Source: Promethearchaeota archaeon (GTDB lineage: Archaea > Asgardarchaeota > Lokiarchaeia > Sigynarchaeales > SOKP01). Taken from it: a stretch of DNA of 21,913 bases. Position numbers and translations under genes: made by a program. The notes beneath the pieces are model-generated. The model was not told the origin of the DNA and searched no databases. It was given only the letters and a program-made list of their open reading frames with translations. Shown here in pieces: positions 1-7,892 of this stretch (the stretch's first letter is position 1; every line of letters begins with the position of its first letter). Location: positions 13,826 through 35,738 of the forward strand of contig JAGXOB010000005.1 of NCBI GenBank assembly GCA_019894735.1. The letters run 5' to 3'.

Positions 1-21
1 TATTAAAGTTTTTTAAAATTT

Positions 22-2673
22 TTATCGTTTATTATTTATAACCTCTTTATTATAATCTTTCCAAAAAACCAATTTTGTTAAGCCAATACTCAAAATTGTA
101 GGAATAACGCCTAAAAATAAGATGAAGAATACACCCATGAGAAATAAGTTATCAAAGTTAACATTTAGAAAAGCAAGTCCTACCGTATCAAGTAAATAAT
201 GATAAATGATACTTGGAAGTAGACTTTTAGTTTTTAGATACATATATCCCATGGAGAAACCAATCAGGGTGGTATATATAACCTGAAACAACGTTAAAAT
301 ATGAGGTCCACCCGATAATAATACTCCAATAATGTTAAATGCGTGAGCTAATCCAAATATTACCCCACTTATTAGAATCGTAAATATATTTTTGTATTTT
401 TTTGAAAGCAGAGGTATAACAACGCCTCGAAATGCAACTTCTTCCCATAATCCCGGTCTAATCATAAAAATCCAAACGAACCAACCAAGTAACGGAATTC
501 CCCCAAGAATCCTCGGGTTTTCAAATAAGAAATCAGGAGGAAAATAAGACAAACCTAAAAGGTTAGCACCAATAAACAGAGTTAAACAAAGAATAAAAGA
601 AGAGCCAAATCCAACGAGGAGGTTTCGTCCCAAAGGTCTAAACCTTGTTAAACCGATTGTTTTCGTATAACCTAAAATCGTTTCATCTTTACGTGGTAAT
701 TTCATCCCTCTTGGAACGATTAGGAGTAATAAAAGCATTAAAAAACCCTCCAGATAAAAAAATTCGAAGAATAAAATTCCTATAAATTCTAACTCCAATA
801 TTAGGGGGAGAAAAATAACCTCAATAAAAGTTGCGATCCACGGAAATAAGGCAAATAAAAGCAATATTACAATTCCCCCTAGTATCGGTTTATTTCTTAG
901 TAATCCTCTTGTTTCATAGGTTGATAATTTTTCAACTTTGGGGAACATTTTTGTAAAAGTGTAAATAACTACAGACAATCCAATTAATCCTAAGAAAAAC
1001 AAAATGATAGTAGCGGGGATAAACCCTAAACTTAGGAAAAATGTAAATCCGAGTATTAAAATAAAAATACAAATGCCAATGTCCGCTCCGACTATAGAAA
1101 TCCATTTCACCACTTTATTTCTGGTATTAACTTCTTCAAGAACGTACTTGTATTTCATTGTTCCAAATAATCTTACTTTCATTTGAAATACAAACAAAAG
1201 AAGAGCCCATGTAAGTGGTAAACTTCCTAATATTAAAATTAAAACGTTTATCGATTGGGTTAAAAATGTTAGAACTATGCCCATAATACTTAATGAGATT
1301 CCTTGAATAATTGACATTAGTATTATTTTTCCTTTCGCTTGATCCCGTGGCAAAAGCGGTAACGAAGCTAGAGTAGACGAACCTGATTCTTCAAGGTTTA
1401 GTAGTCCTCCTACAAGCATAAGCGGAATGAATTGACTAGCCATCATAATTATCGCCCATAAAATCACAATGCTAAAAGCAGAAGATACCTCTTCAGTTAT
1501 AACTCCTTGCATCGATAATATCATAATTATAGGGTAAACGAGAGGCATAAGAACAAATATCAATGATTGATAATCGCGAGTTGAGGAAATTAAATCTTTA
1601 CGGATATACGATTTAACTGGTGATGTAGACTTCACTTCAATTACAACTGGTTCCAAATTTTTCTTAGATTTTTTTTTAGATTCCTTCTTAACCTTATAAG
1701 CGTCAATCTCAAAAGTAGCTACGCTAGATAAAGATTTAATGGCAACTTTATAAGTGAGATAAGTAATTCCTGCTAAGAGTGCCATCCCTACTAAACTTGA
1801 ACTCAATAAATTTAGCGGAACTGGACCATTTATCATACTTAAACTTATAAAATAACCTGGAGCAAATGGTAATGGAATAAAACTCAAAACCATATTTAAG
1901 AAACTTGATGGTGGGTTTAATAAAAAGTCTTCTACAAGAAATGCCATATAATTATACCCAGCATTGAATATAAAGCTTGTACCGAAGGCTATAAGGAAAA
2001 ATCCAATCAATGAGACTATTCTTAAGATGTTAGCTTTACCTGAGTTTCGGTTTGATTCTGAAAAAATGCGAGAGAACCTCTCTGCAACAATTATCAAAAG
2101 GCTTATCGCTAGAATCGTTATAAAGAAAGAGGATACAAGACATGCCAAAAATGTAAAGATATTCAAAGTAATAATAAGTAAAATAATTGGAAACGAGAAT
2201 GTCATTACAATTATCGGAATACTAAGATTACGAAATAAGGTCATAAATCCTAATCTCTTTAAATCATTTCGAGATACCGGTAAAGTCTGTAACCATTTAA
2301 AGGATGAACCTGACATTAGACTGCTAGTTGTAAATAATCCGAATAAGAAGATATAGAGAATAGATACAGTCATATTAATCCAGAGAAAAAAACTTAAGAG
2401 GAAAATTTCTCCTTCTATAGGGTAAGATGGAGTAATTTGGTCTTTTATTACAAAATATAACATGATGGATAGTAAAGGCATCAGCGTCATCACTAAACTA
2501 GAAGCAAATTTTAACGCCAACGCTTGATTTTTTATATACTTATTATTTTTCTGGCATTTTTCAAGTACCTTAGCTTGATGAGCTCCTGCAGAGGCAAATT
2601 GAGAGTCCATTATCATTTCAAAATTCGTAAATTTAGAAAGTGCAAAAGCATTTAATCCTTTTTTCTCTTTCAT
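22..2673 (-). CDS. ABC-2-type permease fused to a CPBP (CAAX-type) intramembrane protease domain
   Basis: This 883-residue polytopic membrane protein is the permease partner of the ATPase just upstream. Residues about 55-315 and 370-660 look like two permease halves joined by a Lys-rich cytosolic linker (about 325-345). Each half carries a similar short segment, SGSSFKWLQTLPVSRNDL (121-138) and SGSSTLASLPLLPRDQ (430-445), so the halves probably arose by duplication. The last 200 residues form a CPBP/Abi domain with its three metal-site motifs: EEVAFR (E744, E745, R749), the His of GLAHAF (H777) and HYLLD (H825, D829). All expected catalytic residues are present, so the protease may be active. 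The ATG lies 1 nt after the ATPase stop and is preceded by GAGGAGGT. The exported substrate is unknown; a peptide, lipid or Na+/drug exporter is possible. Confidence 0.88.
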   Translation of the reverse strand: MKEKKGLNAFALSKFTNFEMIMDSQFASAGAHQAKVLEKCQKNNKYIKNQALALKFASSLVMTLMPLLSIMLYFVIKDQITPSYPIEGEIFLLSFFLWINMTVSILYIFLFGLFTTSSLMSGSSFKWLQTLPVSRNDLKRLGFMTLFRNLSIPIIVMTFSFPIILLIITLNIFTFLACLVSSFFITILAISLLIIVAERFSRIFSESNRNSGKANILRIVSLIGFFLIAFGTSFIFNAGYNYMAFLVEDFLLNPPSSFLNMVLSFIPLPFAPGYFISLSMINGPVPLNLLSSSLVGMALLAGITYLTYKVAIKSLSSVATFEIDAYKVKKESKKKSKKNLEPVVIEVKSTSPVKSYIRKDLISSTRDYQSLIFVLMPLVYPIIMILSMQGVITEEVSSAFSIVILWAIIMMASQFIPLMLVGGLLNLEESGSSTLASLPLLPRDQAKGKIILMSIIQGISLSIMGIVLTFLTQSINVLILILGSLPLTWALLLFVFQMKVRLFGTMKYKYVLEEVNTRNKVVKWISIVGADIGICIFILILGFTFFLSLGFIPATIILFFLGLIGLSVVIYTFTKMFPKVEKLSTYETRGLLRNKPILGGIVILLLFALFPWIATFIEVIFLPLILELEFIGILFFEFFYLEGFLMLLLLLIVPRGMKLPRKDETILGYTKTIGLTRFRPLGRNLLVGFGSSFILCLTLFIGANLLGLSYFPPDFLFENPRILGGIPLLGWFVWIFMIRPGLWEEVAFRGVVIPLLSKKYKNIFTILISGVIFGLAHAFNIIGVLLSGGPHILTLFQVIYTTLIGFSMGYMYLKTKSLLPSIIYHYLLDTVGLAFLNVNFDNLFLMGVFFILFLGVIPTILSIGLTKLVFWKDYNKEVINNKR

Positions 2674-2674
2674 T

Positions 2675-3481
2675 TTAAATTACCTCCTCAATTTTCTTTT
2701 TATAAGAATTTCTTAACTTCTTTACAATATCTTCTACTGAAGAATCTTGTTCAGTTAGTTTAAGAAAAACATCTTCAAGTTTTGCTCCCAATTTATCGGC
2801 CTGTTGCCTAAGTTCATCAATAGTTCCAATTCCTACTAGTTCGCCTCGATTTATTATAGCTATACGATCACATAAATCTTCTGCGAGTTCCATTATATGG
2901 GTGGAAAAAAGTACTGCACCCCCTCTTTCAATATGCATGTCTAAGATTTCTTTTACCACCCTAACTGATTTTGCATCAAGTCCCGAGACTGGTTCGTCTA
3001 AAATCAAAAGGTCAGGTTCATGAAGAATCGAAGCAACGATTTGCATTTTTTGCTTGTTTCCATGCGATAATGTAGCAATTAACTGTTCATAATGCTCTAT
3101 CGCACCTAAACTTTCTAAATACTCTCGCACTCGCTCTGTAGCTTCCTTTGGCTCTAATCTTCGAATAGACGCGATAAAATTGAACAAATCCTTTGGTGTC
3201 AGGGATTTAAATATTAGTGGCTCTTCTGAAACGTACCCTACATTCTTTTTCATTTGAACTTCTTCGCGTTCGGGATTTAACCCGAAAATGCTAATGTCCC
3301 CTCCTAAAGGCTCTAGCAATCCTAATAAAAGTTTAATCGTTGTGGTTTTTCCCGCTCCATTTGGACCTAATAGTCCAAAAATCTCTCCTTTACGAACCTC
3401 AAAGGAAATGCCATTGACGGCTTTAACTTCACCGAAGTACTTCTTTAAATCTTTCACAGAGATTATATTATTATCAATCAA
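2675..3481 (-). CDS. ABC transporter ATP-binding protein
   Basis: This 268-residue cytosolic ATPase powers the permease encoded directly downstream. It has Walker A GPNGAGKTT (residues 39-47), a signature LSHGNKQ (138-144), Walker B LLILDEP (158-164) with the D-loop SGLD, and the H-loop His195 in FSTHIM. The Q-loop position reads YVSEEP, with Glu instead of Gln, as is common in the NatA/CcmA-like exporter class. The start is TTG: there is no in-frame ATG near the N-terminus, and the protein begins at the usual family position just before IISVKDLKKYFG. No clear Shine-Dalgarno precedes it, so it is probably the first gene of the two-gene operon. Its last codons contain the ribosome site for the permease. 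Confidence 0.93.
   Translation of the reverse strand: MIDNNIISVKDLKKYFGEVKAVNGISFEVRKGEIFGLLGPNGAGKTTTIKLLLGLLEPLGGDISIFGLNPEREEVQMKKNVGYVSEEPLIFKSLTPKDLFNFIASIRRLEPKEATERVREYLESLGAIEHYEQLIATLSHGNKQKMQIVASILHEPDLLILDEPVSGLDAKSVRVVKEILDMHIERGGAVLFSTHIMELAEDLCDRIAIINRGELVGIGTIDELRQQADKLGAKLEDVFLKLTEQDSSVEDIVKKLRNSYKKKIEEVI
2682..2689 (-). promoter_or_regulatory. Strong Shine-Dalgarno for the permease
   Basis: The minus strand reads GAGGAGGT inside the last codons of the ATPase gene, 8 nt before the permease ATG. It fixes that start and implies that the two genes are translated from one transcript. Confidence 0.75.
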
Positions 3482-3600
3482 TCTGATTCTTCTTTTATAA
3501 TTTAAATTGCTAATTTTACAAGAATTTCAACAAATTTCTCAAGTTTAAATATATTTTTTTATATTTATTACTATAGTACATCGATATATAAATGTTATGA
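3482..3600 (-). promoter_or_regulatory. Probable promoter region of the ABC exporter operon
   Basis: This is very AT-rich non-coding DNA directly upstream of the ATPase TTG. On the minus strand there is a TATA-like run TTTAAATTATAAAA within about 30 nt of the start and another, AAAAAAATATATTTAAA, near 3543-3558. Which one is used cannot be decided by eye. The remainder up to 3755 holds no open reading frame longer than a few codons. Confidence 0.35.
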
Positions 3601-3755
3601 AACCTTCTTTCGCTTTATAAATTGACATTTGAGCTATTTTTAACAGAAAATATATTAATATAGGTTGTTATATTTTATAGCAATCCGAATATATATTCAA
3701 ATAAAATAGATGTTCAGTCTTTTTATTTATTGAAAATCGATCTATTTTGTTTCAT

Positions 3756-4715
3756 TCAATCCCTTTTTTGTTTAACAATTATTACAACTGACAGTATGAC
3801 TACTACGGAACCAATTAGATGAAAGATTGTGAAGAGCTCTCCCAATAAAAACGTAGCAAAAATGGCAGTAACAATTGGAGTGAGAGATAAAACAACTGTT
3901 GCGTTCGAGACATCTAAATAAGACAATGTTTTGTACCAACAGAATAATCCTAAACCATATACAGTTCCCATTATTACAAAAAAGAATTGATTGAATGGAT
4001 TAAAAATAACACTTAAATCAACCGGAGAAAAACTAAAGAAAGTAATAATTAATATAACACCACTCATCGTATTCCGGATGAAAACCATTTGAGTTGGAGT
4101 AAAATCACCCCGATTAAATAACGGTTTCGTCATAGTGTGCCCAAACATCCATAAAGCTGTAATCATTAAAACGAGTAATACTCCTATTAAAATTTCATTG
4201 TTAAAGCTAAGGAAATTTAACGAACCTCGAGTTATTGCTATCACCAAACCAAAAAATAATACGATTGAAAAAATGATTTGTATTTTTGAAATTTTTTCTT
4301 TTAATAACAAATAACCATATAATAATCCAAAAAAAACTGAAGTTTTTTGAGTTAGTGATCCATTTATAGCCCCTGCTAATCGGTATCCTACAAAAAATAT
4401 AAGTTGGTTAACGCTAAAGATTATTCCGATAAAAAATAATAGCCAAAAATTTTTTTTCATACTCAGAAAAATTGAATTTTTCGGATTTACATCCGGAGTT
4501 TCACCTTCTCTCCTCTTTTTCATTTGCATCTCCAAAACCATGAGAGGGAGAAATATTACCGCTTCGATTAGGCATGTCATAGCTGCAAAAAGGTGAGAAT
4601 CGATTGATTTAGCCGAGTTTGCTATAATTGGTTGAAATCCGACAAGCAAAGTTCCTAAAACTCCAAAAATTAAACCTTTTTTTAAATTATTAACCAAGAT
4701 ATCTAAGAAAAACAA
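3756..4715 (-). CDS. EamA/DMT-family transporter (first paralogue)
   Basis: This 319-residue protein has about ten hydrophobic segments in two EamA-type halves, separated near the middle (around ITRGSLNFL). It is a drug/metabolite-transporter-superfamily permease; the members export or import small metabolites, and the cargo cannot be read from sequence. It is clearly paralogous to the protein at 6737-7705: both share motifs such as LAGA(I/V)N, SKIQI/SKMQI, VFIRN, LSYI/LSYL and SLTPI. The start is TTG with no Shine-Dalgarno; a second TTG six codons in (4697) is equally possible, because the paralogue begins at about that level. The gene diverges from the UroD-like gene, sharing an upstream region of about 100 bp. 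Confidence 0.85.
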   Translation of the reverse strand: MFFLDILVNNLKKGLIFGVLGTLLVGFQPIIANSAKSIDSHLFAAMTCLIEAVIFLPLMVLEMQMKKRREGETPDVNPKNSIFLSMKKNFWLLFFIGIIFSVNQLIFFVGYRLAGAINGSLTQKTSVFFGLLYGYLLLKEKISKIQIIFSIVLFFGLVIAITRGSLNFLSFNNEILIGVLLVLMITALWMFGHTMTKPLFNRGDFTPTQMVFIRNTMSGVILIITFFSFSPVDLSVIFNPFNQFFFVIMGTVYGLGLFCWYKTLSYLDVSNATVVLSLTPIVTAIFATFLLGELFTIFHLIGSVVVILSVVIIVKQKRD

Positions 4716-4814
4716 TAAAAAATTAAATACTTTTACAATAGAAAAGAGCAGTAGAGCTCTGCCCCTATCATAAGGAAAAACATTAATATTGATTCACTCC
4801 TTAAATTATTGATT

Positions 4815-5975
4815 ATGAAAAGTTTCGAACGGATATGGACGGCGTTAAATCTTGAAGAACCAGATAGAATTCCAACACATACTATAAATATCGATGGAAA
4901 TGTCGCTGATAAAATTCTGGGTCGTCCGAAACGAAATGCTTTTGATATATTTGATGAATTGGAAAAGAAATATCCAGATGATTGGGTTGATAAAATTAAC
5001 GATATCCTTCTCGATATTGAAATTTCAACCTTTTCAAAAGCAGTAAGAGCAGGATACGATTTGGGATTTGATGGAGTGGGAGTACAATACATACCCTTTA
5101 TCCTTGAAAGTCTAACGGAAATGACAGATGTATTTGGAAAGAGACATAAAGTTAGAAATATTGATGGCAATCCTTATCCAGATTATTATGGAGGATATAT
5201 TAAGAATCGAGAAGATTGGGAAGCGTATCCTAAACCTGATATGAAAGAAGAATATAATAAAGCAAAAAAATTTTACAAAGGTGTTTTGAGAAAATGCCGA
5301 GATATAAAAGATGATATCTGTATTTTCGCTCAGAATGCTTTAACATCGGTATTTCCTCCTGTTTGGCAGGGTATGGGGATGCATAATTTCGCACGGGCTC
5401 TTAAAAACGATCCAAAACTTATCGAAGAACGGTTTCGCTTTAGTACAGACTACACTCTAACAGTATTTAAAGCCTATTCTGATTGTGGTGCTAAAATCTT
5501 TCTGGAAGGCGGAGATATAGCTCACTCAGGGGGACCAATGATTAATCCGAAATACTTTGATGAGTACCTGCTTCCACGTTTCAAAGAGGTTTCAGAAACA
5601 ATTCACGATTGGGGTGGGAAATATATGTTGCATACAGATGGTGATATCACTACTCTTTTAAACTTCATTGTTGAGTCTGGATTTGATGGTTTGCAATGCT
5701 TGGAACCACCCCTTGTAGATTTGTACGATGTAAAGAAAAAAGTTGGAGATAAATTATGCCTTTCAGGAAATATTGATACAAGGCATATCCTCGTAAAAAG
5801 CTCTAAAGAGGAGGTAATTGAAGCAGTAAAACACGCTATTAAAGCTTTAGGGCCTCATGGAGGGGCTATGATATCGCCTGCTAATTTCCATCCACAAATG
5901 TCAGTTGAGCATTTAAGGTGGATGATTGAAGCAGCGAATAAATTTGGTAATTACCCCTTATCTGAGAGTATTTAA
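4815..5975 (+). CDS. UroD/MtaA-family protein (putative corrinoid-linked methyltransferase)
   Basis: This 386-residue soluble TIM-barrel protein belongs to the uroporphyrinogen decarboxylase superfamily, which includes the methylcobalamin:coenzyme M methyltransferases MtaA/MtbA. The N-terminal MKSFERIWTALNLEEPDRIP, the barrel segment HTDGDI (273-278) and the SGNIDT loop near the C-terminus are typical of the family. Methyltransferase members use a His-X-Cys plus a distal Cys to hold zinc; here the segment is His273-Thr-Asp275 with Cys295 (GLQCLEP), so Asp replaces the first Cys. A true haem-pathway UroD role is unlikely because the family's N-terminal Arg-rich substrate loop is not evident. 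No corrinoid protein or methyltransferase partner lies in the window. I chose the ATG at 4815 over a TTG two codons earlier; no clear Shine-Dalgarno is present. Confidence 0.85.
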   Translation: MKSFERIWTALNLEEPDRIPTHTINIDGNVADKILGRPKRNAFDIFDELEKKYPDDWVDKINDILLDIEISTFSKAVRAGYDLGFDGVGVQYIPFILESLTEMTDVFGKRHKVRNIDGNPYPDYYGGYIKNREDWEAYPKPDMKEEYNKAKKFYKGVLRKCRDIKDDICIFAQNALTSVFPPVWQGMGMHNFARALKNDPKLIEERFRFSTDYTLTVFKAYSDCGAKIFLEGGDIAHSGGPMINPKYFDEYLLPRFKEVSETIHDWGGKYMLHTDGDITTLLNFIVESGFDGLQCLEPPLVDLYDVKKKVGDKLCLSGNIDTRHILVKSSKEEVIEAVKHAIKALGPHGGAMISPANFHPQMSVEHLRWMIEAANKFGNYPLSESI

Positions 5976-6002
5976 ATATTAATTTTTTAAACCTATAGCA
6001 GA

Positions 6003-6010
6003 TTTATAAG
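6003..6010 (+). promoter_or_regulatory. TATA-like box for a probably leaderless transcript
   Basis: TTTATAAG lies 22-29 nt before the ATG at 6032, the spacing expected of an archaeal TATA box relative to a transcription start at the ATG itself. No Shine-Dalgarno intervenes. Confidence 0.5.
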
Positions 6011-6031
6011 AGATCAATTCGTTATAATCCT

Positions 6032-6442
6032 ATGACGGAATCACAAGATAGTATAGAACAATTTTTAATTCCTTATGCGACCGATCGCTTAACTCAGAAA
6101 TCAGCAAAACAAGTCAAAAGTATCCTTATACGAACTGTGCACAAAGAATTTCTAGACTATTACACTTGGATGATCAAAGCTTTTGCGAGATGTGTTTTCG
6201 ATGTAGAAAGAGCAATATACCTTAGAGATGTTGTTACTATAATTATAGCTGAAGCTAATCTCGCAACGGACGCACCTCCATTCAGGGTACAGCTAGCTAA
6301 TAATTTCTTTGACACTTTTGATGCTTTGGATTTTAAGGTATTTTTAGAGAGCGAAGTACACCGATGGTTAGTATACTTACAAGAAAATAGTAAATTACCC
6401 GGTAAATATAACAGATTTACTGGAAAATATGAAAAAAATTAA
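6032..6442 (+). CDS. Uncharacterised 136-residue protein
   Basis: I do not recognise this protein. It appears soluble and mostly helical, with no signal peptide, membrane segment, Cys cluster or nucleotide-binding motif. Aromatic and charged residues dominate (for example HKEFLDYYTWMIKAF near residues 37-51), and the C-terminus is short, basic and polar (KLPGKYNRFTGKYEKN). The ATG start is supported by a TATA-like element at leaderless spacing. The gene lies 56 bp after the UroD-like gene and 36 bp before the zinc-ribbon gene on the same strand, but both gaps contain their own TATA-like sequence, so common function is not implied. Codon and base use match the neighbours. Confidence 0.75.
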   Translation: MTESQDSIEQFLIPYATDRLTQKSAKQVKSILIRTVHKEFLDYYTWMIKAFARCVFDVERAIYLRDVVTIIIAEANLATDAPPFRVQLANNFFDTFDALDFKVFLESEVHRWLVYLQENSKLPGKYNRFTGKYEKN

Positions 6443-6445
6443 ACT

Positions 6446-6462
6446 ATAAAAATTATTTAAAT
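6446..6462 (+). promoter_or_regulatory. TATA-like element before the zinc-ribbon gene
   Basis: The AT run TATAAAAATTATTTAAA lies 17-33 nt before the ATG at 6479. Spacing fits a leaderless or very short-leader archaeal transcript. Confidence 0.35.
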
Positions 6463-6478
6463 TGGTGTTCAAATTTTG

Positions 6479-6736
6479 ATGGATTTTGGCATTATGTTCG
6501 CCCTAATGTTTACAATAGCAGCAGTAATAATTGTCATCGTTTTTGTTGTTATTGTCTATTTTATATTTAAAGTATTTAGGGGCAACTCTAAACGAAGCGA
6601 AAGAATGAGTCCCGCTAAACCATACCCTGAAACGGTCTTCAAAAAAGAAGAAATTTCGAAATTTTGTAAATATTGTGGAGCTAAATTTACAGAAGAATTA
6701 GTTATTTGTCCTGAATGTGGAGAACAACTGGATTAA
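6479..6736 (+). CDS. Small membrane-anchored zinc-ribbon protein
   Basis: This 85-residue protein has one N-terminal hydrophobic helix (about residues 5-30), a basic linker (KVFRGNSKRSER) and a C-terminal zinc ribbon with two CxxC knuckles, C63-x2-C66 and C77-x2-C80, in the layout FCKYCG...VICPECG. Short membrane-tethered zinc ribbons are common in archaea and mostly unassigned. The ribbon should face the cytosol because the positive residues follow the helix. I chose the ATG at 6479 over the TTG one codon earlier. The stop codon abuts the stop of the convergent transporter gene with no spacer. Function is unknown. Confidence 0.8.
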   Translation: MDFGIMFALMFTIAAVIIVIVFVVIVYFIFKVFRGNSKRSERMSPAKPYPETVFKKEEISKFCKYCGAKFTEELVICPECGEQLD

Positions 6737-7705
6737 TTAATCAACTTTTTTTATTTCTTTTACTCCCTTTTTTTCCTTTACGATCATGTAAATAGATACA
6801 ATTACAATCGTTATACCTATGAGGTGGAAATATGTGATTTCATCCCCAAGAATCATCCAAGAAAAAAAGGCTGAGGTGATTGGTGTTAAAGACATAATGA
6901 CACCGGCTTTTCCAATAGATATATAAGACAGTGTTCTATACCAAAACCACAATGACAACCCCCAATCGCAGCCCATGACAAAAGGATATATAAGATATTC
7001 TGGCTTAAATATCATTATCAAATCTTCTATAGGAAAAAAAAGGAAGTGTGTAGACAACAAGATTATCCCGCTTAGTACATTTCGAATAAAAACTACTTGA
7101 ATAGGACTAATCTCGTTTCTATCAAAACCAGATTTTGTAAACGTATGAGCAATAGTAAAGATAATAACAGCTAATAATATTATTAGGACTCCGAGGTTAA
7201 ATTCTAGTAAATCAAAAAATCCTTGAGTTATTGCGATAAATAATCCTAGAAATAAAATTATACAGAAAAAAATCTGCATTTTTGAAATTCGTTTTTCATT
7301 TAAAAACACATAGCCCGATAATAGGGCAAAAATAACTTCCCCTTTTAACGCTAGTGAACTATTGACTGCTCCAGCGAGATCATAACCTATTATTAATAAT
7401 ACCGGAACAATAGAAAAAACAATTCCAATTCCAACAAATAATCTAATATTCCTCAATTGCTTCCAACCACTCAACAGAGAAATTATTCTGTCATTTGATT
7501 CTTTTCTTACTTTAGATTTTAACTTAAATCTTTCGATTAAGAATATAGGGAAGAAAATAATGGCCATGAACATTACGGTAATAGTAGAAAAGGTAAAAGC
7601 GTCGATTACGGGCGGTCTTGCGAGTGAAATAACTGGTTGTAATCCTATTAAAAATACGCATATAATTCCGTTAATTATACCTTTCCTAAAGTTGTAATTC
7701 TCCAT
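6737..7705 (-). CDS. EamA/DMT-family transporter (second paralogue)
   Basis: This 322-residue protein has about ten hydrophobic segments in two EamA halves. It is a paralogue of the transporter at 3756-4715, with the same landmarks (GLQPVISLA, LAGAVNSSLALKG, SKMQIFF, VVFIRN, SLTPITSAF) but clearly diverged, so this is an old duplication. The C-terminus is Lys-rich (KEKKGVKEIKKVD), consistent with a cytosolic tail. The start is ATG without a Shine-Dalgarno. The substrate is unknown. The two copies flank three plus-strand genes, giving a symmetrical-looking block, though both transporters point the same way. Confidence 0.87.
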   Translation of the reverse strand: MENYNFRKGIINGIICVFLIGLQPVISLARPPVIDAFTFSTITVMFMAIIFFPIFLIERFKLKSKVRKESNDRIISLLSGWKQLRNIRLFVGIGIVFSIVPVLLIIGYDLAGAVNSSLALKGEVIFALLSGYVFLNEKRISKMQIFFCIILFLGLFIAITQGFFDLLEFNLGVLIILLAVIIFTIAHTFTKSGFDRNEISPIQVVFIRNVLSGIILLSTHFLFFPIEDLIMIFKPEYLIYPFVMGCDWGLSLWFWYRTLSYISIGKAGVIMSLTPITSAFFSWMILGDEITYFHLIGITIVIVSIYMIVKEKKGVKEIKKVD

Positions 7706-7868
7706 TTTTAATCAATAAAATAGTAATCTTCAATAAATCCCTAATTTAAGGAATGATTAATAAAAGTTAAGGGGGAATTAAATATGTAAGTAAATAGTAG
7801 TATAAAGATAAATTAGGTTTAAAGAAGGTTTTACTTGCTTATTGGGATAAATAAAAATTGATTAGTTG

Positions 7869-7874
7869 AAAAAA
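7869..7874 (-). terminator. Possible U-run terminator after the oxidoreductase operon
   Basis: On the minus strand a run of six T lies about 20 nt past the stop of the last operon gene, inside AT-rich DNA without a hairpin. Archaeal termination can use such U-tracts. The region 7706-7892 otherwise shows no gene. Confidence 0.25.
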
Positions 7875-7892
7875 TATATAGATTCTTTACTA

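Noticed and set aside
1964..2356. 130-residue plus-strand open frame
   Set aside because: It is antisense to the permease, Lys/Asn/Ile-rich and without recognisable motifs.
3703..3748. Inverted repeat AAAATAGAT ... ATCTATTTT
   Set aside because: Nine-base arms with a 28-nt loop in AT-rich DNA could arise by chance, and there is no T-run placed as expected for a terminator.
4733..5170. 145-residue minus-strand open frame
   Set aside because: It lies antisense to the UroD-like gene, has no family features, and the plus-strand reading is clearly the real one.
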